Source: Propionibacteriales bacterium (GTDB taxonomy: Bacteria; Actinomycetota; Actinomycetes; Propionibacteriales; Nocardioidaceae). Taken from it: a DNA stretch of 64,000 nucleotides. Positions within the stretch are counted from its first letter, which is position 1; every line of letters begins with the position of its first letter. Shown here piece by piece: positions 34,023 through 41,936 of the stretch. The translations under genes were made by a program, and so were the position numbers. The DNA lies in assembly GCA_026392455.1 (NCBI GenBank), contig JAPLCB010000006.1, positions 1 through 64,000 on the forward strand. Direction: 5' to 3'. The notes beneath the pieces are model-generated. The model searched no databases and was not told where the DNA came from. It was given only the letters and a program-made list of their open reading frames with translations.

Positions 34023-35780
34023 ATGTCTCCAACTCATCACAGCGCAAAGCACCGCGCGATGAAGTCACTGCGGGTGCCGGTCGGCGTCGTCGTCGGCGCC
34101 GTGGTCGCCGCAGGTCTGGTGATCGGTACCGCGCCGGCCCAGGCGGCCACCAAGGTCGTCACCGCCAACCTGGTCGACCAGTCCGAGACCCGGGCCACCG
34201 GGCACAACGTCTTCGCCGGCGGCAAGGTGCGCGTCTACACCGAGGGTGCGACCAGCACCGACAAGGCTGCTGGCTACTTCGACGTCAACCGCACCCTGAA
34301 CGCGGTCGCGGCCGTCGAGCCGACGATGTCCTGGGACCCCAACATCGGCCCGAACCTGACCCGTCCGGGGCTGCAGCTGAAGGTCGACTTCAACGCTGAC
34401 GGCAACATCGACGGCATCCTCGTCGGGGAGCCGACGTACGCCGACGGCACGGCGCTCTACGGCAACGACTGGTGGGCCTCCAACGGGTCCAAGCAGTTCG
34501 TCAAGGACGGTGCCCCGTCGCACACCGGTGGCTTCGGCTCCGACAACCACGGGACCCTGGCGCAGTGGAAGGCGAACTTCCCGGCCGCCCGGGTGATCCA
34601 GGGCGGTTGGTCGCTCGGCTCCGGCGCCAAGGGTGACGGCTTCATCAACAACTTCGTGATCGCCGGTGACACCTACACGTTCGCGGCCGCGCCGGCGCTG
34701 ACCAGCGCGGTGCTGTCCCAGGCCGACGTCAACACGACCGAGACCCGCGCCCAGGGGACCAACACGTTCCTGCCGACCGGAGGCATCGAGATCCAGACGG
34801 TGCTCGCGCCGAACCCGAGCCTGGCCAAGTCGGCCGGGTACTTCTCCACCGGTGGGTTGCCGCTGAGCCAGGCCGGCGAGCCGTCCCTGGACTACAGCAA
34901 CTACGCGGGCGCGCTGCTCCCGTCGACCCAGCTCGTCGTCGACTTCGACAACGACGGCACCGCCGACGGGATCCTTGTCGGTGAGCCGAAGTACGCCAAC
35001 GGCACTGTGCTCTACGGCACCGACTGGTGGCTGTCGAACGGCTCCTCGGTGTTCGTGAAGGCGGACGCCCCGCAGCACGGCGGCGGTTTCGGGTCCGACA
35101 ACCACGGCCAGCTCTCGGAATGGCGCGGGGTCTTCCCGAACGCCAAGGTCCTGGCGGCCGGTTGGTCGCTCGGGTCCGGGGTCGAGGGTCACGGCGTGAT
35201 CAACGCGATCACCGTCGGCTCGACCCGCTACACGTTCGTCGGCACCCCGCCGAACGTTGCCCCGACGGCTGCTCCGGTCTCCGCGACGACGGCGTTCGGG
35301 ACGGCCAAGACGGTCACCCTCGCGGGAGCGGACGCTGATGGCGACCCGCTGGTCTACACGGTCGGCACCACCCCGAACGGCACCGTCTCGCTGGCCGGGG
35401 ACCAGGCGACCTTCACGCCTGCGTACGGGTTCAGCGGGACGGCTTCCTTCGGTTACACCGTCAAGGACGCCGGACACGCCGCGGTCGCGAGCTCGGTGAC
35501 GATCACGGTCGGCGCACCTCCGGTCGACGACGGGTTCGTCGTCACGGTGACCAAGGGCGGGACGGCGACGAAGCCGACCGTGACGCTCTCCGGGAAGACC
35601 AACGCGCCGCTGCCGGTCTCCGGGAGCATCCAGGTCCTGGAGAACGGGGTGAAGCTGAAGGGCAGCAGCGTGATCGGCCGCAGCTTCTACATTCCGCTCG
35701 GTACCGAGACGGTGGGTACCCACGTCTACGTGATCACCTACGCGGGCAAGAGTGCCACCGTCGTCGTGCAGGTCCCCTGA
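34023..35780 (+). CDS. Secreted protein with duplicated DxDxDG-bearing module and Ig-like/Cadherin-like domain
   Basis: 585 residues. A long n-region plus MKSLRVPVGVVVGAVVAAGLVIGTAPAQAA makes a signal peptide. Two homologous modules of about 185 residues follow (roughly 45-220 and 225-420). Each contains a calcium-loop-like DxxxDGxxDG (DFNADGNIDG and DFDNDGTADG), a ILVGEP(T/K)YA strand and a GGFGSDNHG block with a W-rich neighbourhood. The C-terminus holds a Big_9/cadherin-like domain (DADGDPLVYTVGTTPNGTVSL) and an Ig-like end. GAGAGG precedes the ATG. Function is unknown; a calcium-stabilised exoprotein is an inference. Confidence 0.72.
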   Translation: MSPTHHSAKHRAMKSLRVPVGVVVGAVVAAGLVIGTAPAQAATKVVTANLVDQSETRATGHNVFAGGKVRVYTEGATSTDKAAGYFDVNRTLNAVAAVEPTMSWDPNIGPNLTRPGLQLKVDFNADGNIDGILVGEPTYADGTALYGNDWWASNGSKQFVKDGAPSHTGGFGSDNHGTLAQWKANFPAARVIQGGWSLGSGAKGDGFINNFVIAGDTYTFAAAPALTSAVLSQADVNTTETRAQGTNTFLPTGGIEIQTVLAPNPSLAKSAGYFSTGGLPLSQAGEPSLDYSNYAGALLPSTQLVVDFDNDGTADGILVGEPKYANGTVLYGTDWWLSNGSSVFVKADAPQHGGGFGSDNHGQLSEWRGVFPNAKVLAAGWSLGSGVEGHGVINAITVGSTRYTFVGTPPNVAPTAAPVSATTAFGTAKTVTLAGADADGDPLVYTVGTTPNGTVSLAGDQATFTPAYGFSGTASFGYTVKDAGHAAVASSVTITVGAPPVDDGFVVTVTKGGTATKPTVTLSGKTNAPLPVSGSIQVLENGVKLKGSSVIGRSFYIPLGTETVGTHVYVITYAGKSATVVVQVP

Positions 35781-35801
35781 TCGGGGCCTGACGGCATAGC
35801 G

Positions 35802-35835
35802 GAACTCCGCACGGGCAGCCGTCCGTGCGGAGTTC
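35802..35835 (+). terminator. Rho-independent terminator
   Basis: GAACTCCGCACGG (35802-35814) pairs perfectly with CCGTGCGGAGTTC (35823-35835), followed by TGTTT. It ends the secreted-protein transcript and separates it from the downstream operon. Confidence 0.9.
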
Positions 35836-35850
35836 TGTTTCCGGCCACGA

Positions 35851-35893
35851 CTAAAAGTCAGGCTTGACTGTTTGTTGTTTTAGCCCTCAGGAT
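35851..35893 (+). promoter_or_regulatory. Promoter and nested operator of the catabolic operon
   Basis: CTAAAA (35851-35856) pairs with TTTTAG near 35878-35883. Inside is AGTCAGGCTTGACT (35856-35869), a palindrome with a single mismatched pair. TTGACT (35864-35869) is a strong -35 and CAGGAT (35888-35893) a possible -10, putting the start of transcription at or near the GTG at 35900 (leaderless). TetR-type autoregulation is the likely reading. Confidence 0.6.
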
Positions 35894-35899
35894 GTTCCG

Positions 35900-36517
35900 G
35901 TGACGACCACCCGGGTGTCCCAGGAGGAGCGGACGCGTGCCATGCGGCTGCGGCTGCTCGAGGCGACCGTCGGCTGCCTCGCCGAGCACGGTTGGGCCGG
36001 TACGTCGACCACGCTGATCTCCCAGCGGGCCGGCGTGAGCCGCGGTGCCCAGCTGCACCACTTCCCGACCAAGAACGACCTGGTCGTCGCTGCGGTCGAG
36101 CACCTGGCCCTGGTCCGGCGCGACGAGCTCGCCCAGGCAGCGGCGACCCTGCCGACCGGTCGGCGCCGTACCCGGGCGGTGCTCGAGATGCTCGGTGAGC
36201 ACTTCACCTCCGACGTCTTCGTCGCGGCTCTCGAGCTCTGGGTGGCAGCCCGGGCCGACCAGGCCCTGCTGGCCGCCCTCGGGCCGTTCGAGCAGACCAC
36301 CGGTCGCGAGACCCACAAGCTCACCGTCGCGATGCTCGACGCCGACGAGTCCCAGGCCGGTGCACGCGAGCTGGTCCAGGCGACCCTCGACCTCATCCGC
36401 GGTCTCGGACTGGCGAACACGATCAGCAACGACCGGGCCCGGCGTTCGAGGATCCTCGACCGCTGGGCCGTCGTGCTGGAAGAAGAACTGCCCCGCAGGA
36501 ACAAGGAGAGCTCGTGA
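35900..36517 (+). CDS. TetR family regulator of the Atu-like operon
   Basis: 205 residues from GTG 35900; an upstream ATG would lie inside the promoter dyad. The HTH is LRLLEATVGCLAEHGWAGTSTTLISQRAGVSRGAQLHHF. As the first gene of a tightly coupled operon, with a palindrome over its own promoter, it is the likely acyl-CoA- or substrate-responsive repressor. Its stop overlaps the GTG of the next gene (GTGA). Confidence 0.88.
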   Translation: MTTTRVSQEERTRAMRLRLLEATVGCLAEHGWAGTSTTLISQRAGVSRGAQLHHFPTKNDLVVAAVEHLALVRRDELAQAAATLPTGRRRTRAVLEMLGEHFTSDVFVAALELWVAARADQALLAALGPFEQTTGRETHKLTVAMLDADESQAGARELVQATLDLIRGLGLANTISNDRARRSRILDRWAVVLEEELPRRNKESS

Positions 36518-37302
36518 ACCAGAGATCCAACCCGGTGCTGGAGGGCGTTCTCGCCGACCTCACGGCCGAGGGCGACGCGCTGGAGGCCCTGGTCGCCGGT
36601 CTCGACGAGGCCGGCTGGCGGACCGCCACTCCGGCCGAGGGCTGGGACATCGCCACCACGATCGCGCACCTGGCCTGGACCGACGAAGCGGCGATCATCG
36701 CCGGGACCGACAAGGAGGCCTGGGACGAAGGAGTCCTGCGAGCCTTCGAGGACCCCGAAGGCTTCGTCGACACCGCAGCGGCCGAAGGTGCTGCCCAGCC
36801 CGGAGCGGACATCCTCACCTGGTGGAAGAACGGCCGGCCCGCCCTGGCCACGATGCTGCGCGAGTACCCCGAGGGGCAGAAGCTGCCCTGGTTCGGACCG
36901 CCGATGAGCCCGGCCTCGATGGCGACCGCGCGGTTCATGGAGACCTGGGCGCACGCCCTGGACATCCATGAAGCTGTCGAGGTGACCTACCAGCCCACTG
37001 ACCGGATCCGGCACGTGGCCCACCTGGGAGTGCGGACCCGGAACTTCTCCTTCGGGGTCCACGAGCTCGCCGCGCCGACCGAGGAGTTCCGGATCGACCT
37101 GGTCGCGCCGTCGGGAGAGGTCTGGTCCTACGGGCCCGAGGACGCGGCCCAGACGCTGACCGGGTCGGCGTACCACTTCTGCCTGCTGGTCACCCAGCGG
37201 GCGAACCGTCGCGACCTCGACCTGGTCGCGAACGGGGCCGACGTGGATCGCTGGCTCGACATCGCCCAGGCGTTCGCCGGCCCGTCGGGGAAGGGCCGTT
37301 GA
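36514..37302 (+). CDS. TIGR03084 family protein (maleylpyruvate isomerase/DinB-like)
   Basis: 262 residues. TPAEGWDIATTIAHLAWTDEAA is the DinB/MDMPI metal-binding N-terminal segment (His of IAHLAW). ARFMETWAHALDIHEAVEV supplies further His ligands (WAHALDIHE). The C-terminal domain ends in VANGADVDRWLDIAQAF. The TIGR03084 family is thiol- or metal-linked, but its reaction is not known. Coupled to the TetR upstream and the AtuA-family gene downstream (TGATG). Confidence 0.87.
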   Translation: MNQRSNPVLEGVLADLTAEGDALEALVAGLDEAGWRTATPAEGWDIATTIAHLAWTDEAAIIAGTDKEAWDEGVLRAFEDPEGFVDTAAAEGAAQPGADILTWWKNGRPALATMLREYPEGQKLPWFGPPMSPASMATARFMETWAHALDIHEAVEVTYQPTDRIRHVAHLGVRTRNFSFGVHELAAPTEEFRIDLVAPSGEVWSYGPEDAAQTLTGSAYHFCLLVTQRANRRDLDLVANGADVDRWLDIAQAFAGPSGKGR

Positions 37303-39059
37303 TGACCGCCGCTCGGATCGGCCCAGCCCGAATTGGTCCAGCCCGCATCGGAAACTGCTCCGGCTTCTACGGCGACCGGCTCACCGCGATGCGGGAGATG
37401 CTCGAAGGGGGCGAGCTGGACTACCTGACCGGTGACTACCTCGCCGAGCTGACGATGCTGATCCTGGGCAAGGACCAGCTCAAGGACCCGAGCCTCGGCT
37501 ACGCCCGCACGTACGTCGCCCAGGTGGCCGACTGCCTCGGGCTCGCGCTGGAGCGCGGGGTCAAGCTGGTCGCGAACGCTGGCGGCCTGAACCCGGCCGG
37601 GCTCGCGGCGAAGCTCACCGAGGTTGCGACGGTGCTCGGCCTCGACGCGAAGATCGCGTACGTCGACGGCGACAACCTGGCGCCGCGCGCTGCGGAGCTC
37701 GGTCTGGGCAACGCCCTGACCGCGAACGCCTACCTGGGAGCCTTCGGGATCGCCCGTGCCCTGGACGAGGGTGCCGACATCGTCGTCACCGGCCGGGTCA
37801 CCGACGCCTCGGTCGTGGTCGGGCCCGCGATCGCGCACCACGGCTGGACGCGGACCTCGTACGACGAGCTGGCCGGGGCGGTGGTCGCCGGGCACGTGAT
37901 CGAGTGCGGGACCCAGGCCACCGGCGGGAACTTCTCCGGCTTCCTGGACCTGCCGCGCGACGCCACCCCGCTCGGCTTCCCGCTCGCCGAGGTCGCCGCG
38001 GACGGCTCGTTCGTGGTCACCAAGCACGCCGGAACCGGCGGCCGGGTCTCGGTCGACACGATCACCGCCCAGCTCGTCTACGAGATCCAGTCGACCCTCT
38101 ACCTGGGCCCCGACGTGACCACCGACCTGACGTCGATCCGGCTCGAGCCCGACGGTGCCGACCGGGTGCGGGTCAGCGGTGTGGTCGGCATGCCGCCGCC
38201 GGAGCGGCTCAAGGTCTGCGTCAACGAGCTCGGTGGGTTCCGCAACCAGATGGAGTTCGTGCTTACCGGGCTCGACATCGAGGCCAAGGCCGCGTGGTTG
38301 CGGACCCAGCTCGACGAGCGGCTGGCCGCGAACCCGCCCGCCAGTGTCGACTGGTCGCTGGGTGCCCTGCCGCTGCCCGACGCGGACACCGAGGAAGGTG
38401 CCTCCTGCCTGCTGCGGGTCACCGTCAAGGCCCCGTCCGCCGATGCGGTGGGCAAGACGTTCACGGCCGCTGCGGTCGAGCTCGCCCTGGCGTCGTACCC
38501 GGGCTTCACGCTGACAGCGCCGCCGGGCCGGGGGTCGCCGTACGGGATCTACCGACCTGAGTACGTCGACCGGTCCGAGGTCACCGAGAAGGTGCACCTG
38601 TGGGACGGGACCGAGCTCGTGATCGAGGCTCCGGCGACCGCGGTCGAGCTGCCGTCCGTCGTGGCCGTGGTCGACCCGTTGGCCGTGCCTGCCGACGCGC
38701 CGACCTCGGTGCACCCGCTGGGGACCTTCGTGCACGCCCGTTCCGGGGACAAGGGCGGCGACGCGAACGTCGGGCTCTGGATCGGACAGGCTGCCGGTGC
38801 CGCTGCTGATCTCCGCGAGCAGCGGATCGCCTGGCTGCTCCGCCTGATCACCCCGGACGCGATCCGCACGTTCCTGCCCGAAGCCGCCGGCCTAGCGGTC
38901 GAGGTCTACCCGCTGCCGAACCTCGGCGGCGTGAACGTCCTGATCCGTGGGCTGCTCGGCGACGGTGTCGCTGCAAGCACCCGGTTCGACCCCCAGGCGA
39001 AGGCCGTCGGGGAGTGGCTGCGTTCCCGGCACGTCCACATCCCCGAGGAGCTCTTGTGA
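37302..39059 (+). CDS. AtuA-family (DUF1446) acyclic terpene utilization protein
   Basis: 585 residues. RIGNCSGFYGDRLTAMREMLEGGELDYLTGDYLAELTM is the DUF1446/AtuA N-terminus. The C-terminus contains HARSGDKGGDANVG, the AtuA-like C-terminal domain, fused here in one chain. AtuA is required for citronellol/geraniol degradation in Pseudomonas but its reaction is unresolved. The N-terminus has tandem RIGPA RIGPA RIGN units (15-bp repeat), not the usual single RIGN. ATG 37302 overlaps the previous stop. Confidence 0.9.
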   Translation: MTAARIGPARIGPARIGNCSGFYGDRLTAMREMLEGGELDYLTGDYLAELTMLILGKDQLKDPSLGYARTYVAQVADCLGLALERGVKLVANAGGLNPAGLAAKLTEVATVLGLDAKIAYVDGDNLAPRAAELGLGNALTANAYLGAFGIARALDEGADIVVTGRVTDASVVVGPAIAHHGWTRTSYDELAGAVVAGHVIECGTQATGGNFSGFLDLPRDATPLGFPLAEVAADGSFVVTKHAGTGGRVSVDTITAQLVYEIQSTLYLGPDVTTDLTSIRLEPDGADRVRVSGVVGMPPPERLKVCVNELGGFRNQMEFVLTGLDIEAKAAWLRTQLDERLAANPPASVDWSLGALPLPDADTEEGASCLLRVTVKAPSADAVGKTFTAAAVELALASYPGFTLTAPPGRGSPYGIYRPEYVDRSEVTEKVHLWDGTELVIEAPATAVELPSVVAVVDPLAVPADAPTSVHPLGTFVHARSGDKGGDANVGLWIGQAAGAAADLREQRIAWLLRLITPDAIRTFLPEAAGLAVEVYPLPNLGGVNVLIRGLLGDGVAASTRFDPQAKAVGEWLRSRHVHIPEELL

Positions 39060-39066
39060 GTCGTGT

Positions 39067-39094
39067 CGGTTTCACGCCAGCTGGTGTGAAACCG
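39067..39094. promoter_or_regulatory. 28-bp near-perfect palindrome between atuA-like and acyl-CoA dehydrogenase genes
   Basis: CGGTTTCAC (39067-39075) mirrors GTGAAACCG (39086-39094) and the centre CCAGCTGG is itself a palindrome, with one mismatched pair. Outer GTCGG/CCGAC extends it. A second hairpin, ACAGCC/GGGCTGT, follows by 39124. It is inside a transcribed operon, so it may be an RNA processing or attenuation hairpin, or a mobile intergenic element. Confidence 0.7.
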
Positions 39095-39162
39095 GGCCGA
39101 CAGCCTGTTGCAGCGGGCTGTTCCGTCAGAAACGTGCAGTTGACCCCGACGAGGAGAACGCC

Positions 39163-40305
39163 ATGACCTTCTACACCGAGGACCGCCTCGCCCTCCAGGC
39201 GAGCGTCCGGACCTTCGTCGAGCGGGAGATCGTGCCGCACCTGCAGGAGTGGGAGGACACCTGCGAGATCCCGCGGTCCCTGCACCAGGTGGCGGCCAAG
39301 GCCGGCATCCTGGCGCTCGGTTTCCCCGAGGAGGCCGGCGGTGAGGGCGGCGATCTGGCCGACATGACAGCCATGCAGGAGGCGTTCTTCGCAGCGGGGG
39401 GTTCCTCGGGCCTGGCCGCCGGGCTCTTCACGCACGGGATCGCGTTGCCGCACATCATCGCCAACGGCAGTGCCGACCTGGTCGACCGCTACGTCCGTCC
39501 GACCCTGGCCGGCGACCTGATCGGGTCGCTGGCCGTCACCGAGCCGGGCGGCGGGTCCGACGTCGCCGGGATCACCACGACCGCGGTCCGTGACGGGGAC
39601 TACTACGTCATCAACGGCGCCAAGACCTTCATCACCTCCGGCGTCCGCGCGGACTTCGTCACCACCGCGGTCCGCACCGGTGGGCCCGGGCACGCCGGCA
39701 TCTCGCTGATCGTCGTGGACAAGGGCACCCCCGGTTTCACCGTCGACCGGTCACTGCAGAAGATGGGCTGGCACTGCTCGGACACCGCCGAGCTCGCGTA
39801 CGTCGACGTCCGGGTGCCCGCGGCCAACCTGGTCGGTGCTGAGAACTCGGGTTTCTACCAGATCGCCGAGCAGTTCGTCGTCGAGCGGATCGGCCTCGCG
39901 GTCCACGGGTACGGCGTCGCCGGGCGCGCTCTCGACCTCACTGCCCAGTACTGCCGGGACCGGGAGACCTTCGGCAAGCCGCTGATCGCCAACCAGGTCG
40001 TCCGGCACAAGCTCGTCGAGATGCGGCGCCTGGTCGAGATCTCGCGCAGCTACACCCACGAGGTGATCGCCCGGCACGTTGCCGGTGAGAACGTGATCGC
40101 CGAGGCGTGCCTGGCCAAGCAGACCGCGGTCGAGGCCTGCGAGGCCGTCGTCGACGCGGCCGTCCAGCTGCACGGCGGCGCCGGGTACATGCACGGAACC
40201 GAGGTCGAGCGGCACTACCGGGACTCCCGGATCCTGCCGATCGGCGGCGGCGCCACCGAAGTCCTCACCGACCTTGCTGCACGACTGTTGGGATACGCAT
40301 CATGA
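39163..40305 (+). CDS. Acyl-CoA dehydrogenase
   Basis: 380 residues. Alpha-helical N-domain, LAVTEPGGGSDVAGITTTA FAD-binding strand, TFITSGVRAD, and C-terminal helices with RDRETFGKPL and QLHGGAGYMHGTEVERHYRDSRI. FAD-dependent oxidation of an acyl-CoA at C2-C3. In medium-chain enzymes the catalytic Glu lies in a YEGT segment; here that site reads GGGATEVL, so the base must be elsewhere, as in isovaleryl-CoA-type enzymes. GAGGAG precedes the ATG. The operon suggests a branched/isoprenoid acyl-CoA substrate. Confidence 0.9.
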   Translation: MTFYTEDRLALQASVRTFVEREIVPHLQEWEDTCEIPRSLHQVAAKAGILALGFPEEAGGEGGDLADMTAMQEAFFAAGGSSGLAAGLFTHGIALPHIIANGSADLVDRYVRPTLAGDLIGSLAVTEPGGGSDVAGITTTAVRDGDYYVINGAKTFITSGVRADFVTTAVRTGGPGHAGISLIVVDKGTPGFTVDRSLQKMGWHCSDTAELAYVDVRVPAANLVGAENSGFYQIAEQFVVERIGLAVHGYGVAGRALDLTAQYCRDRETFGKPLIANQVVRHKLVEMRRLVEISRSYTHEVIARHVAGENVIAEACLAKQTAVEACEAVVDAAVQLHGGAGYMHGTEVERHYRDSRILPIGGGATEVLTDLAARLLGYAS

Positions 40306-41936
40306 CCACTGCTCCGGACGTCGAGCTCGTCGAGCCGCTCTCCCGTCGCGAGTCCATGCTCGCCAAGATCGCGGACCTCGACGCCGAGCACGCCAAGGCC
40401 GTCCTCGGTGGTGGCGAGAAGGCGATCGCCCGGCACCACCAGCGCGACAAGCTGCTCCCGCGGGAGCGGATCGAGCTGCTGATCGACCCCGGTACGGCGT
40501 TCCTGGAGCTGTCTCCGCTGGCCGGCTGGGGATCGGACTTCGCCGTCGGCGCCAGCGTCGTGACCGGCATCGGCGTGATCGAGGGCGTCGAGTGCCTGAT
40601 CACCGCCAACGATCCCACCGTCAAGGGCGGTGCGTCGAACCCGTGGACGCTCAAGAAGGGCTTCCGGGCCTCGCAGATCGCCGAGGAGAACAACCTCCCC
40701 ACGGTGGCGCTGGTCGAGTCCGGTGGTGCTGACCTGCCCACCCAGAAGGACATCTTCATCCCCGGCGGCAAGATGTTCCGCGACATCACCCGGTCGTCGG
40801 CGGCCCGGGTCCCGACGATCGCCCTGGTCTTCGGCAACTCGACCGCGGGTGGCGCCTACATCCCCGGCATGAGCGACTACACCGTGATGGTCAAGGAGAA
40901 GGCGAAGGTCTTCCTCGGCGGCCCGCCGCTGGTGAAGATGGCCACCGGTGAGGAGTCCGACGACGAGTCGCTCGGTGGCGCCGAGATGCACGCGCGCACC
41001 TCGGGCCTCGCCGACTACCTCGCGGTCGACGAGTACGACGCGATCCGGATCGGTCGGCGGATCGTCGGTCGGTTGAACCAGCAGAAGAAGGGCGGTTTCG
41101 AGGCTCGCTCCGCTCGCACCTCAACCAGCACGGTCGCCTTCGCGGAGCCGGAGCACGACCCCGAGGAGCTGCTCGACCTGATCCCGACCGATCTGAAGGA
41201 ACCCTTCGACCCGCGCGAGGTGATCGCTCGGATCGCGGACGGTCGCAGTGCGACCAACGGTGCCGTGTTCGACGAGTTCAAGCCGCTCTACGGCAACTCG
41301 TTGGTCACCGGGTGGGCGAAGATCCACGGCCAGCAGGTCGGCATCCTGGCCAACGCCCAAGGGGTGCTCTTCTCCGAGGAGGCCCAGAAGGCGACCCAGT
41401 TCATCCAGCTCGCCAACCAGATCGACGTACCGCTGCTCTTCCTGCAGAACACCACCGGCTACATGGTCGGCGCGGAGTACGAGCAGGGCGGGATCATCAA
41501 GCACGGGGCCCAGATGATCAACGCGGTCAGCAACTCCAAGGTCCCGCACATCACCGTGGTGATGGCGGCGTCGTACGGCGCCGGCAACTACGGCATGAAC
41601 GGGCGCGCGTTCGACCCGCGGTTCCTGTTCACCTGGCCGAGCTCGAAGTCAGCCGTGATGGGCCCGGCCCAGCTGGCCGGGGTGCTGGAGATCGTCGCCA
41701 AGCAGTCGGCCGAGTCCAAGGGACAGGTCTTCGACGCGGAGGGCTTCGGCGCTGTCAAGGCGATGGTCGAAGCGCAGATCGAGGAGCAGTCGATGCCGTA
41801 CTTCCTGTCGGGGATGGTCTACGACGACGGCGTCATCGACCCGCGGGACACCCGCACCGTCCTGGGCATCTGCCTGTCCGTGATCAACAACCGCCCCGTC
41901 GAGGGCACGGACCGCTTCGGCGTCTTCCGGATGTGA
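40302..41936 (+). CDS. Acyl-CoA carboxylase beta (carboxyltransferase) subunit
   Basis: 544 residues with N- and C-terminal crotonase-fold carboxyltransferase domains: GIGVIEGVECLITANDPTVKGG, VFGNSTAGGAYIPGMSDYTVMV (acyl-CoA loop), and FLQNTTGYMVGAEYEQGGIIKHGAQMINAV with AASYGAGNYGMNGRAFDPRFLF. The type resembles geranyl-CoA/methylcrotonyl-CoA carboxylase beta (AtuC/LiuB). Residues 265-276 are encoded by a 36-bp copy of the intergenic repeat and are an extra 12-residue insert (GFEARSARTSTS) in the inter-domain linker. ATG overlaps the preceding stop (ATGA). Confidence 0.92.
   Translation: MTTAPDVELVEPLSRRESMLAKIADLDAEHAKAVLGGGEKAIARHHQRDKLLPRERIELLIDPGTAFLELSPLAGWGSDFAVGASVVTGIGVIEGVECLITANDPTVKGGASNPWTLKKGFRASQIAEENNLPTVALVESGGADLPTQKDIFIPGGKMFRDITRSSAARVPTIALVFGNSTAGGAYIPGMSDYTVMVKEKAKVFLGGPPLVKMATGEESDDESLGGAEMHARTSGLADYLAVDEYDAIRIGRRIVGRLNQQKKGGFEARSARTSTSTVAFAEPEHDPEELLDLIPTDLKEPFDPREVIARIADGRSATNGAVFDEFKPLYGNSLVTGWAKIHGQQVGILANAQGVLFSEEAQKATQFIQLANQIDVPLLFLQNTTGYMVGAEYEQGGIIKHGAQMINAVSNSKVPHITVVMAASYGAGNYGMNGRAFDPRFLFTWPSSKSAVMGPAQLAGVLEIVAKQSAESKGQVFDAEGFGAVKAMVEAQIEEQSMPYFLSGMVYDDGVIDPRDTRTVLGICLSVINNRPVEGTDRFGVFRM
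41095..41130 (+). repeat. Repeat copy inserted in frame in the carboxylase beta gene
   Basis: 36 bases from GTTTCG through CACCTCAACCAGCA match the element at 1228-1263 in all but one base (GCTCC versus GCTGC). Its length is a multiple of three and it leaves the frame open, giving residues 265-276. The position is the linker between the two carboxyltransferase domains. Confidence 0.93.

Noticed and set aside
37299-37304. TTG at 37299 as the start of the AtuA-family gene
   Set aside because: The ATG at 37302 gives a standard TGATG overlap with the upstream stop codon, and the TTG adds only one residue.
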